Source of the DNA: Rickettsiales bacterium
GTDB lineage: Bacteria; Pseudomonadota; Alphaproteobacteria; Rickettsiales; UBA3002
NCBI GenBank assembly: GCA_021300075.1
Contig: JAJTIB010000098.1
Span: forward strand, 1 to 8,815
Direction: 5' to 3'
DNA: 8,815 nt
The translations under genes and the position numbers were made by a program. Below the pieces are notes generated by a model, which worked only from the letters and a program-made list of their open reading frames with translations, did no database searches and had not been told where the DNA came from. The stretch's first letter is position 1. Each line of letters starts with the position of its first letter. This document shows positions 1-7,136 of this stretch, piece by piece.

Positions 1-713
1 ACTTCAGTTTCTTTATATGCCATGGCCAGCAGCCACTGTGCAAAAAAAGCGGCCGTCGCCATGGCCAGAAGAATAATCCAGTGATAAAGGTCGGGCCATT
101 GCCAGTGGTAAAGCGCTGGCGGCAGCGCCCACAGCGCCATAAACAGGCTCATGAAAAATACAATCCTAAGCGGAGATTCGGTACGGGTCAGGGCCTTGAC
201 CAGCACACTCGCCATCGCCCACATTGAGGTTGCAAACAGCACCAGCAGGGATTGCCAGGTGAAGTCCGAACTGCCGGGGTGGAGGATGATCAGCACACCC
301 AGAAAACTCGCAAAAATCCCCATCCAGCGGTAGATATCCGCTTTTTCCTTAAGTAGCAGCACAGCTACCAGAGTAGTGAAAATCGGCGCGGTGAAACTGA
401 GTGCTGTCGCTTGATTGAGCGGCAGGATGCTCACACAGTGAAACCATGCCTGCATACCGACCACGCCGATTGTTGCCCGCCAGAAATGGCTTTTAAGACG
501 TCTGGTTCGAAGAAGCGCAAAGTCATGACGCAGGGCAAGCGGTACGAGTACGATTACGGTGAGGAAATTACGCAGGAAGACCTGTACCGTCACATGTACC
601 TCTTCCGCACCCATGCGGATAAAGATGTTCATGAGGGAGAAGCTGGCAGTCGAGGCAATCATGAACAGAACACCACGCAGATAGGGCCGATTCGGAAAGA
701 ATTTGGAGGTCAT
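1..713 (-). CDS. EamA/DMT-family membrane transporter (partial, C-terminus off left edge)
   Basis: Reading the minus strand from the ATG at 713-711 gives an uninterrupted frame of 237 codons that reaches the window edge without a stop. The protein is strongly hydrophobic, with about eight membrane helices visible at roughly residues 14-33, 45-63, 78-95, 104-122, 129-145, 152-172, 183-202 and 213-232. The first repeat resembles the EamA family: an early helix with SLMNIFIRMG, the segment LPLNQATALSFTAPIFT, then LLLKEK before the fifth helix. This is the usual ten-helix drug/metabolite transporter plan, so about two helices are missing past the edge. Such proteins move small metabolites across the inner membrane; the substrate cannot be told from sequence. 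Only weak ribosome-binding complementarity (GGAA) precedes the start, but helix 1 begins where family members normally begin. The gene is divergent from glnD, with 24 bases between start codons. Confidence 0.88.
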   Translation of the reverse strand, partial: MTSKFFPNRPYLRGVLFMIASTASFSLMNIFIRMGAEEVHVTVQVFLRNFLTVIVLVPLALRHDFALLRTRRLKSHFWRATIGVVGMQAWFHCVSILPLNQATALSFTAPIFTTLVAVLLLKEKADIYRWMGIFASFLGVLIILHPGSSDFTWQSLLVLFATSMWAMASVLVKALTRTESPLRIVFFMSLFMALWALPPALYHWQWPDLYHWIILLAMATAAFFAQWLLAMAYKETE

Positions 714-737
714 GCGAGGTTCCGCTACATTAGCATC
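714..737. promoter_or_regulatory. 24-base divergent gap between transporter and glnD starts
   Basis: Only 24 bases separate the two divergent start codons. No good -35/-10 pair fits here, and neither side has a strong Shine-Dalgarno sequence; GCGAGG at 714-719 is too far from the glnD start to serve it well. Promoters for both genes would therefore have to lie at least partly inside the opposing coding sequence. The assignment is positional; no specific motif is claimed. Confidence 0.3.
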
Positions 738-3191
738 ATGAACGATACGGCGATTGCCACTTACCTAGCCGCGCGCGACGCCGCCTGCCAGCATTTTCTT
801 CGTGGTGGGCTGGTGCGAAGCCTCTGGCGCGCCCTCACAAAGGCGATGGATGCGCTGATTCAGCGTTTGTATGTTGAAAGTGGGATAAGCTCGATTGCGA
901 TTGTTGCGGTTGGGGGCTATGGCCGGGCAGAGCTTTTGCCTTTTTCCGATATTGACCTGTTGGTGTTGGTTAAAGATAAACCACACGACCCGACGGCGCT
1001 GATCCCGTGGCTTTATCCATTATGGAACCTGAAGCTGCAGGTCGCACAGTCCGTTTATACTGTCGAGGAGGCGGTCGAGGCCGCGGCCCATGACCATACG
1101 ATAGGTACCAGCCTCATGCATCTGCGTCATGTGGCGGGCGACAAGGGGCTCACCACCCAGCTCAAGCGGCAACTGGCCGGCGTCATTGGCGCGGATTCGT
1201 TACAATTCGTTGAAGCCAAGCTGAGCGAGCGCGATCGCCGCCATCAAAAATATGGCGATTCGCGGTTTATGTTAGAGCCCCATGTCAAGGAGGGTAAGGG
1301 GGGACTGCGCGATCTGCACACACTGCTGTGGCTGGTTGAATATTGCTACGGCAAGGGCGCGATGCGTATGGCGGTGGCGCGTGGGCTCCTGACACAAGCT
1401 GAATGGCGGCAGTTCCAGCGTGCTTATCTATTTTTTTCCACCGTGCGGGCACATCTGCATCTGGCGCGCGGGCGGGCGGATGAACGGCTGACCTTTGATA
1501 TGCAGACGACACTCGCCGTGCGCCTCAAATTCCGAGGCAGAAGCGCGCAGCAGAAGGCCGAGCGTTTCATGTTCCGCTACTTTCAGTTCACGCGTGAAGT
1601 TGGGGCCCTTACCGCCGCACTCTGTGCACTGCTTGAAGATGAAAAGAAGCGCAAGCCCCTTCTGGGCATCGCCGCACAACTAAAGCACGGCGCAGAAGTA
1701 GAGGCGTTTCATCTTGAAGCGGGGCGGTTACAATTCACGAGTTTAGAGGCGCTGGCCGCCCGTCCGGCACTGGCTGTTCTCATCTTCACAGTCGCCGCGC
1801 GCGAGGGGTTGGCTATTCACCCCGAAGCAGTGATGATGCTGCACCGCGAGCTTTCTATGTTGCAACGCACACTTCGTTTCGACCGGGATGCCAATGCTGC
1901 ATTTCTGGAGCTTTTATTATCATCCAAGATGCCCGAAGAGTATTTGCGTAAAATGAATGAAGCCGGGGTACTTGCGGCACTTATCCCTGAGTTTGCAGGG
2001 ATCGTCGGTCAGATGCAATATGACGGGTATCATACTTACACGGTCGATGAACATACGCTGGTGGCGATTGGTAATCTGGCGGCGATCGAAGCGGGAAACC
2101 ATCTGCAGGAGTTGCCACTTTCGACCCGTGTGGCTAAGGAAATCAAAGACCGCCGCGCCCTTTATGTGGGCATGTTATGCCATGATATTGCCAAAGGCCA
2201 GGGCGGGGGCCATGCAAAAAAGGGCGAGGAAATGGTGCTCGCTATCGCCCGGCGGCTTGGGCTTTCGCCAGAAGAGGGTTCGCTTGCGGCCTGGCTGGTG
2301 GGGCATCATCTGCTGCTCAGCGAAGTAGCGTTCAAGCGCGATTTAGATAATCCCGAAACCATTGCCAAATTGATGGTCGAGGTACAATCACCCGAGCGCT
2401 TGAAACTGCTGCTGCTGGTAACGGTCGCTGATATTCGCGCCGTGGGGCCGACCATTTTTAACGGCTGGAAGGGCGAATTGCTGCGGCGGATTTACGAGCG
2501 TACCATGGCGGCTATGGGCGTGGTGACGGATGCGGCGGCTACCAGTGCAACGCCCCCGGAATACGCCGAATTAATCGCCCAGTTTGAGGCCACATTCGAG
2601 CGGCCAGCGCTTATGGTTGCGAGCGATGAATTCCGCGCCATCACCCGTGTCATGTGTGCCATGGCCTATCAGCCGGACGCGCTCAGAAAACTGGTAGGCG
2701 TATTGGCGATGATTGGCGCGAGTATTGTCCTTGCCCGGGTAATGACGCGGCGTGATGGAGTGATGATTGCCGAACTTGGAATTCAGGATATACAGGGTCA
2801 CGCCTTTGCTGAAACTGAGCGGCTAAAAAAACTACCTGACTTGCTGGCAGCAGCGCAGGCAGGAACACTGGATTTTAAAGTGGAAATCCCGCGTCGTCGG
2901 GTTATGGATTCAGGTCGCCAGGTCGTTGTTGCGCCGGGCGTGTATCTGGATGATCACGTCAGCAGTGAGGCAACCGTGATTGAGGTGAATGCACGCGATC
3001 GCTTAGGTCTTTTATATGATATTCTTGGCGCATTGGAGGATGCAAAACTACAATTGACCTCTGCCCATATCGCTACTTATGGCCAGAAGGCAGTGGATGT
3101 GTTTTATGTCAAAGATGCCTACGGACTCAAACTCGAACATACGGCTAAGCGCGCGCAGGTCGTTGAATCACTATTGAAAGCGGTTGGATGA
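738..3191 (+). CDS. glnD: GlnD, bifunctional PII uridylyltransferase / uridylyl-removing enzyme
   Basis: GlnD senses glutamine and adds or removes UMP on PII proteins (GlnB/GlnK), setting glutamine synthetase and nitrogen gene activity in the cytoplasm. The 817-residue product has the full domain order. The nucleotidyltransferase domain has AVGGYGRAELLPFSDIDLL, with Gly59-Gly60 and Asp71/Asp73. The linker domain carries LEPHVKEGKGGLRDLHTL. The HD hydrolase domain has YTVDEHT, His482-Asp483 in CHDIAKG, then GHHLLL and VADIRA. Two ACT domains follow at about 644-720 and 746-815. ACT2 is typical of alphaproteobacteria (ATYGQKAVDVFYVKD); ACT1 is divergent. The frame is open upstream to 411, but that part is antisense to the transporter and lacks family similarity, so I start at 738. 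The result is shorter than E. coli GlnD (890 residues), mainly at the N-terminus and between domains. The stop overlaps the next start. Confidence 0.95.
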   Translation: MNDTAIATYLAARDAACQHFLRGGLVRSLWRALTKAMDALIQRLYVESGISSIAIVAVGGYGRAELLPFSDIDLLVLVKDKPHDPTALIPWLYPLWNLKLQVAQSVYTVEEAVEAAAHDHTIGTSLMHLRHVAGDKGLTTQLKRQLAGVIGADSLQFVEAKLSERDRRHQKYGDSRFMLEPHVKEGKGGLRDLHTLLWLVEYCYGKGAMRMAVARGLLTQAEWRQFQRAYLFFSTVRAHLHLARGRADERLTFDMQTTLAVRLKFRGRSAQQKAERFMFRYFQFTREVGALTAALCALLEDEKKRKPLLGIAAQLKHGAEVEAFHLEAGRLQFTSLEALAARPALAVLIFTVAAREGLAIHPEAVMMLHRELSMLQRTLRFDRDANAAFLELLLSSKMPEEYLRKMNEAGVLAALIPEFAGIVGQMQYDGYHTYTVDEHTLVAIGNLAAIEAGNHLQELPLSTRVAKEIKDRRALYVGMLCHDIAKGQGGGHAKKGEEMVLAIARRLGLSPEEGSLAAWLVGHHLLLSEVAFKRDLDNPETIAKLMVEVQSPERLKLLLLVTVADIRAVGPTIFNGWKGELLRRIYERTMAAMGVVTDAAATSATPPEYAELIAQFEATFERPALMVASDEFRAITRVMCAMAYQPDALRKLVGVLAMIGASIVLARVMTRRDGVMIAELGIQDIQGHAFAETERLKKLPDLLAAAQAGTLDFKVEIPRRRVMDSGRQVVVAPGVYLDDHVSSEATVIEVNARDRLGLLYDILGALEDAKLQLTSAHIATYGQKAVDVFYVKDAYGLKLEHTAKRAQVVESLLKAVG
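3177..3191 (+). promoter_or_regulatory. Internal RBS and ATGA stop/start overlap coupling glnD to cca
   Basis: The last bases of glnD contain a purine run, GAAAG ending at 3180, about 7 bases before the ATG at 3188-3190. The glnD stop TGA occupies 3189-3191, giving the classic four-base ATGA overlap. This layout suggests translational coupling, with ribosomes finishing glnD reinitiating on the downstream gene. Confidence 0.65.
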
Positions 3192-4384
3192 AAAATCAGG
3201 TTCCAGCATGGCTAACGGAAACAGGGCTTACCCGGTTGATGGTAGCCACGCGAGCGGGTGGAGGTGAGCTGCGTCTGGTTGGTGGCGCAGTGCGGGATTT
3301 CCTGAGTGGGCGCGCGGTGGGTGAACTGGATGCGGCCACCAGCCTTGTGCCGGAAGCGATGCGCTCGGTTGCCGAAGCCGCTGGATTTCGCGTCGTACCC
3401 ACGGGCCTTGCCCATGGTACATTGACGGTGATTCTGCCCGAGCGGGCGATTGAAGTGACAACCCTGCGTCGCGATGTGAATTGCGACGGGCGCTATGCTG
3501 AAGTTGCTTTCACGACCGACTGGCGCGAGGATGCGGCGCGGCGTGATTTCACCATCAATGCGCTCTATATGGATGGGGCGGGGGAAGTCTTTGATTACCA
3601 TGATGGCGTGGCGGATTTACGCACCGGACGCTTGCGTTTTATTGGTGACGCCAATCTACGCATTGAAGAGGATGGACTGCGTTTGCTGAGGTTCTTCCGT
3701 TTTCTCGCGACCCACGCTAAGCCACCGATTGATGCGGAGGCGCTTGCCGCCTGTCACCGCCACCGCGCCATGCTCGCGGGCTTATCGGGTGAGCGCATCG
3801 CGCAGGAGATGCGGAAGTTCCTGGCCGCGCAAGACCCCTCCTTCAGTCTTCGGTATTTCACTGCTGCCGGAATAGATGCGGAATTATTTGGTGTCAATTT
3901 CGAATCCGCCGCCTTGCCGTTGCTACTGGCCATCGAACAGCGTGAAAATATTCTGCCCGATCCTTGGGTGCGGCTGACGACGCTCCTCAATCTCGCCAGC
4001 GCCGCGGAGGTTACCACGCGGTTAGGCGAACGCCTGAAACTCAGTAAGCGCGAGAAGGAAATTCTGGCATTGCTGACGCAAAGGCCATTGCTGACGGATG
4101 AGGATGGATTACTTACCCATCAGCGATTCCTGCGCCAGTATGGGGGCGAGCATTATACCCGCTTGCTATTGCTCTCCGGCGCGCATGGGACGCTCACGCG
4201 CATCGGCCACTGGCGTGACTGGGCGACGACGTGGCAAGTGCCTGTGTTTCCGGTAACATCGGAAATGCTGATGGCACGCGGCCTTACCGGTAAGGCGTTG
4301 GGCGACGCCTTGCGGCGGCTGGAGAAGCAGTGGGAAGAGAGCGGCTATAGGCTCGACGCCGAGGTGTTACTCAAACAAGCCTAA
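3188..4384 (+). CDS. cca: tRNA CCA-adding nucleotidyltransferase (class II, poly(A)-polymerase family)
   Basis: This 398-residue protein belongs to the class II nucleotidyltransferases that build or repair the 3'-CCA end of tRNAs from CTP and ATP in the cytoplasm. The head domain shows VGGAVRD at 31-37, a catalytic carboxylate pair at 46-48, and RRDVNCDGRYAEVAF at 94-108. Next comes EDAARRDFTINALYMD at 114-129, containing the RRDFTIN nucleotide-recognition motif. The neck follows with RIEEDGLRLLRFFRF at 158-172, then an ERIAQEMRKFL helix typical of the RNA-binding segment. There is no HD domain, and the length fits alphaproteobacterial enzymes. The carboxylate pair reads Glu-Leu-Asp rather than the usual Asp-x-Asp, which is unusual but conservative. 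The poly(A) polymerase PcnB is an alternative, but length and organism class favour CCA addition. The gene is in an apparent operon with glnD and overlaps phoB tail to tail by four bases. Confidence 0.9.
   Translation: MKNQVPAWLTETGLTRLMVATRAGGGELRLVGGAVRDFLSGRAVGELDAATSLVPEAMRSVAEAAGFRVVPTGLAHGTLTVILPERAIEVTTLRRDVNCDGRYAEVAFTTDWREDAARRDFTINALYMDGAGEVFDYHDGVADLRTGRLRFIGDANLRIEEDGLRLLRFFRFLATHAKPPIDAEALAACHRHRAMLAGLSGERIAQEMRKFLAAQDPSFSLRYFTAAGIDAELFGVNFESAALPLLLAIEQRENILPDPWVRLTTLLNLASAAEVTTRLGERLKLSKREKEILALLTQRPLLTDEDGLLTHQRFLRQYGGEHYTRLLLLSGAHGTLTRIGHWRDWATTWQVPVFPVTSEMLMARGLTGKALGDALRRLEKQWEESGYRLDAEVLLKQA
4381..4384. other. Interlocked stop codons (CTAA) of convergent cca and phoB
   Basis: The four bases CTAA supply TAA to the plus-strand cca gene and, on the other strand, TAG to phoB. 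The coding regions overlap by four bases, leaving no room for an intergenic terminator. Confidence 0.95.
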
Positions 4385-5136
4385 GCCTCCGCCTCGTTCT
4401 GGTCGGGGTTGGTGTAATTCACGCCGCCTGGATTTTCCTCGAGCGCATAGCCAGCGGAACGCACGGTGCGAATGAGGTCGGGCTGTTTGCCGTCGTAATT
4501 CAGCGCGCGGCGCAGACGGCGGATATGAACATCCACCGTACGCAGCTCGACATAAATATCATGACCCCAGACCGCATCGAGCAGTTGCTCGCGGCTGAAA
4601 ACGCGGCCGGGATGTTCCATCATGTGACGCAGAAGGCCGAATTCGGTGGGTGAAAAATGCACATCCGTCCCGTCGCGCGTGGCTTTATGCGAGGTGAGAT
4701 CCAGAATGATACCGGAAAATTCAAGTACTTTCTCACTCAGCGATGGACGGATACGGCGGAAGACCGCGCGGATGCGCGAAATGAGTTCCGGCGGGGAGAA
4801 GGGTTTCACCATGTAATCATCCGCACCCGAATCGAGGCCGCGAATGCGGTCGCCCTCTTCGCCGCGCGCAGAAAGCATGATGATCGGCGTGTTTTTGACG
4901 TCCTGATTCCAGCGGATATGTTTGCAGACTTCAATGCCGGTCATACCCGGCAACATCCAGTCGAGCACGATCACGTCGGGGCGATGGTCTTTGACCAGCC
5001 GCACGGCTTCCTCGCCGTCGCCGGTGGTGATGACGGTGAAGCCCTCTTTCTCAAGGTTGTAACGTAGAAGCGTGACGATGGCGACTTCATCTTCAACGAT
5101 GAGAACTTTGGTTTTTTCGTCTTTGATCTGAGCCAT
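4381..5136 (-). CDS. phoB: PhoB-type response regulator (OmpR/PhoB winged-helix family)
   Basis: This 251-residue two-component regulator has a receiver domain (about 10-127) and a winged-helix DNA-binding domain (about 135-235). The receiver shows the acidic pocket Glu15-Asp16, phosphoacceptor Asp59 in VIVLDWMLPGMTGIEVCKHI, Ser89 and Lys111 in GADDYMVKPFSPPELI. The output domain contains FSPTEFGLLRHMMEHPGRVF, REQLLDAVWG and the recognition helix RTVDVHIRRLRRALN (199-213), ending in LIRTVRSAGYALE. These match PhoB, which activates phosphate-starvation genes when phosphorylated by PhoR. No phoR, phoU or pst gene lies in the window, so the partner kinase is unseen. The tail after GYALE runs about 18 polar residues, longer than in E. 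coli PhoB (229 residues). The start is supported by AAAGG six bases upstream. Another OmpR-family role is possible but less likely. Confidence 0.9.
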   Translation of the reverse strand: MAQIKDEKTKVLIVEDEVAIVTLLRYNLEKEGFTVITTGDGEEAVRLVKDHRPDVIVLDWMLPGMTGIEVCKHIRWNQDVKNTPIIMLSARGEEGDRIRGLDSGADDYMVKPFSPPELISRIRAVFRRIRPSLSEKVLEFSGIILDLTSHKATRDGTDVHFSPTEFGLLRHMMEHPGRVFSREQLLDAVWGHDIYVELRTVDVHIRRLRRALNYDGKQPDLIRTVRSAGYALEENPGGVNYTNPDQNEAEA

Positions 5137-5262
5137 GAGATACCTTTACGGTTTATTCAGTCGGGACTGATGGTGCGTGCTTCGCCCTTGCGCGTCAATG
5201 AATTTTCCAGCATTGTCCCTGTCTTATAGCGATAAATCCTTAACAATTGATGAAGAAACCAC
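5137..5262. promoter_or_regulatory. Divergent intergenic region between phoB and yciB
   Basis: This 126-base gap is the only sizeable noncoding stretch and separates the divergent starts of phoB and yciB, so both promoters probably lie here. It contains an AT-rich core at about 5221-5250 (TTATAGCGATAAAT, then TTAACAATTG) that could supply -10 elements. I could not find a -35/-10 pair with standard spacing on either strand. A minus-strand TTGACG near 5190-5196 is a possible -35 for phoB but lacks a good -10. I saw no direct-repeat Pho box and no terminator hairpin. Confidence 0.5.
5143..5147 (-). promoter_or_regulatory. Ribosome binding site of phoB
   Basis: On the minus strand AAAGG lies six bases upstream of the phoB ATG (5136-5134). 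It is one of the clearer Shine-Dalgarno matches in the window and supports the chosen start. Confidence 0.65.
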
Positions 5263-5832
5263 ATGCGCCGCAGGATATTAACTCATTCGCAGCGTTTGGT
5301 GCTTGATCTCGCGCCACTTGCTATTTTTTTTCTCACCTATCGTTTCGGCGGGTTGATGGCGGCGACGCTGGCCATTGTGGTGGCCTCACTGGTGAGCCTG
5401 ATGATCACCTATCTGTGTGAGCGCCGCGTTGCACCCGCACCCTTGATTTCGGCACTGCTGATTACTGTCTTTGGCGGGTTGACGTTGGTGCTTGATGACT
5501 CGCTTTTTATCAAAATGAAACCCACAATTTTGAACACGCTCTTTGCGCTGGTGCTGCTGGTGGGTGCGTATGGCTTTGGCCGAGGGTTACTGAAGCCTCT
5601 GCTCGAAATGGCGCTCAATCTGAGTAACGAGGGCTGGCGTATTCTCTCGCGACGTTGGGGGTTTTTCTTTCTGTTTCTCGCACTTCTCAACGAACTTATC
5701 TGGCGTAATTTTTCGACCGATTTCTGGGTCAGCTTCAAGGTATTTGGCATGTTCACCATCACCTTGATATTTGCTGCCTGTCAATATCGGCTCGTGAAGC
5801 GGTTTACAGTGGCCGATGATTCCGTGAGGTGA
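5263..5832 (+). CDS. yciB: Inner-membrane septation protein A (YciB/IspZ family)
   Basis: This 189-residue integral membrane protein matches the YciB/IspZ family, linked in other bacteria to cell-envelope synthesis and septation through contacts with elongation and division proteins; its biochemical activity is not established. Hallmarks are FGGLTLVLDDSLFIKMKPTI at 70-89, LNELIWRNFSTDFWVSFKVFG at 142-162, and the RRWGFFFLFLALLNE helix between them. Hydrophobic segments at about 13-30, 31-50, 61-78, 86-104, 133-148 and 155-174 fit the expected membrane topology. Length agrees with E. coli YciB (179 residues). A modest purine-rich site (GAAGAAA, 5252-5258) precedes the ATG. It is transcribed away from phoB and ends eight bases before the purD stop on the opposite strand. 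No functional link to either neighbour is evident. Confidence 0.92.
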   Translation: MRRRILTHSQRLVLDLAPLAIFFLTYRFGGLMAATLAIVVASLVSLMITYLCERRVAPAPLISALLITVFGGLTLVLDDSLFIKMKPTILNTLFALVLLVGAYGFGRGLLKPLLEMALNLSNEGWRILSRRWGFFFLFLALLNELIWRNFSTDFWVSFKVFGMFTITLIFAACQYRLVKRFTVADDSVR

Positions 5833-5840
5833 CGATCCGA

Positions 5841-7103
5841 TTATCGCAAAAGCGCCCGCCAGCCAATATCCTTGCGGTAGAAACCTTCTGTCCAGTCAAT
5901 CGCGGCGATGGCTTCGTAGGCGCGATCGCGGGCATCAGCAAGGGTTGCGGCGGTGGCCACAATCGTCAGCACCCGGCCGCCATTGCTCAGCCATTGCTCG
6001 CCCTTTTTCGCTGTGCCCGCATGGAGTATGATGACCCCCTCCATGGCGGCGGCCTTATCGAGTCCACCGATGGGCGTGTTCTTAACGTAAGCCCCCGGAT
6101 AGCCCTTACTTGCCATCACTACGCCAATGGCTGCATCAGGGCTGAAAGACAGCGCCGATGCGTCAAGTGCGCCCGTGGCGCAGCTATGAAATAACCGCGC
6201 CGCATCACCATTGAAACGGGCGAAGAGTACCTGCGTTTCCGGGTCACCAAAGCGGCAGTTGAATTCGATAAGTTTGGGACCATTTTTGGTTATCATAATC
6301 CCCGCAAAAATTACCCCAATATAAGGAATGCCCTCGGCGGCGAGACCCTCAATCGCGGGGGTGATAATTTCCTTCATCACCTGAGTGCTGATCGCATCTG
6401 TCATGACGGGTGCGGGACTGTAAGCGCCCATGCCGCCTGTGTTGGGGCCGCTATCGCCATCGAATGCGCGTTTATGATCCTGCGCGCTGCCGAACAGAAT
6501 AGCCGTCTTGCCATCGGCGAGGGCAAAGACGCTCGCTTCCTCGCCTTCGAGCATTTCTTCGAGCACCACGGCATTGCCTGCTGCGCCAAAAGCGCCCGAG
6601 AAACAGGCTTTGATGGCTGCCTCGGCTTCATCGTATGTCAGGGCGACGGTGACACCTTTGCCGGCGGCCAGCCCATCCGCCTTGACGACGATGGGTGCGC
6701 CCACTTCTTGGAGATAGTCGAGCGCCTCTTTCATAATCCGGAAAGTGCGGTATTTAGCGGTAGGGATGTGATAACGGTCACATAGCTGTTTGGTGAAATC
6801 CTTGGAGGCCTCGATTTCAGCAGCACGTGCACCAGGGCCAAAGACCGCAATGCCTGCGCCTCTGAGCGCATCCGCCCAGCCATCGACCAGTGGCTGCTCG
6901 GGACCAATCACCACCAGATCTACCTTGTTGCCTTGGCAATAGCTGATGACACCGGGCAATGTTGTCAGGTTGCGGCATTCGATCTCCGCGTCGATTCCGG
7001 CATTGCCGGGGGCGGCGATGATTTCGTGATTGTCCGGACTGTGTTCAAGCGCGTGAATCAGGGCGTGTTCGCGACCGCCAGCTCCCACCACTAAAATTTT
7101 CAT
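5841..7103 (-). CDS. purD: Phosphoribosylamine-glycine ligase (GAR synthetase)
   Basis: PurD joins glycine to phosphoribosylamine using ATP, the second step of de novo purine synthesis, in the cytoplasm. The 420-residue protein carries the family signatures in order: MKILVVGAGGREHAL at the start, APGNAGI (31-37), VVIGPEQPLVDG (64-75), VVKADGLAAGKGV (139-151), QDHKRAFDGDSGPNTGGMGAY (208-228) and LIEFNCRFGDPETQ (278-291). The C-terminal domain ends with the typical FYRKDIGWRAL. Together these form the ATP-grasp fold with its N- and C-terminal extensions. The frame is open 18 codons further upstream to 7157, but family members begin at MKI-VVG, and the longer form would overlap the xseA start, so I use 7103. 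Length matches E. coli PurD (429). It is divergent from xseA, a pairing I recall as common in alphaproteobacteria. No purine riboswitch is visible. Confidence 0.96.
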   Translation of the reverse strand: MKILVVGAGGREHALIHALEHSPDNHEIIAAPGNAGIDAEIECRNLTTLPGVISYCQGNKVDLVVIGPEQPLVDGWADALRGAGIAVFGPGARAAEIEASKDFTKQLCDRYHIPTAKYRTFRIMKEALDYLQEVGAPIVVKADGLAAGKGVTVALTYDEAEAAIKACFSGAFGAAGNAVVLEEMLEGEEASVFALADGKTAILFGSAQDHKRAFDGDSGPNTGGMGAYSPAPVMTDAISTQVMKEIITPAIEGLAAEGIPYIGVIFAGIMITKNGPKLIEFNCRFGDPETQVLFARFNGDAARLFHSCATGALDASALSFSPDAAIGVVMASKGYPGAYVKNTPIGGLDKAAAMEGVIILHAGTAKKGEQWLSNGGRVLTIVATAATLADARDRAYEAIAAIDWTEGFYRKDIGWRALLR

Positions 7104-7136
7104 AGGATTCCCCGAATTCGCTGCTAACCTTAAGCC
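7104..7136. promoter_or_regulatory. 33-base divergent gap between purD and xseA starts
   Basis: The start codons of purD and xseA are 33 bases apart. A GGGGA stretch lies about five bases upstream of the purD ATG on the minus strand; xseA has no convincing Shine-Dalgarno in front of its ATG. Promoters for the two genes must overlap each other or extend into the opposite coding sequence. I see no confident -35/-10 pair. Confidence 0.3.

Noticed and set aside
19..68. Eleven-base direct repeat GCCATGGCCAG (19-29 and 58-68)
   Set aside because: It arises from the same Leu-Ala-Met-Ala codons used twice in one transporter helix; it is too short to be a mobile or regulatory repeat.
411..737. Open plus-strand extension upstream of glnD (109 codons)
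   Set aside because: It is antisense to the clearly coding transporter, shows no GlnD-like sequence and is highly polar and odd in composition. The family N-terminus fits a start at 738.
3212..3601. 129-codon minus-strand open frame inside cca
   Set aside because: It is antisense to the conserved catalytic domain and shows no family features.
5211..5230. Possible Pho box (two TGTC copies) upstream of phoB
   Set aside because: The copies at 5214 and 5220 are 6 bases apart, not the 11-base repeat spacing of a Pho box.
5829..6194. 121-codon plus-strand open frame opposite the purD C-terminus
   Set aside because: It overlaps the yciB stop and is antisense to conserved PurD sequence; its translation is Cys/His/Arg-rich and looks like noise.
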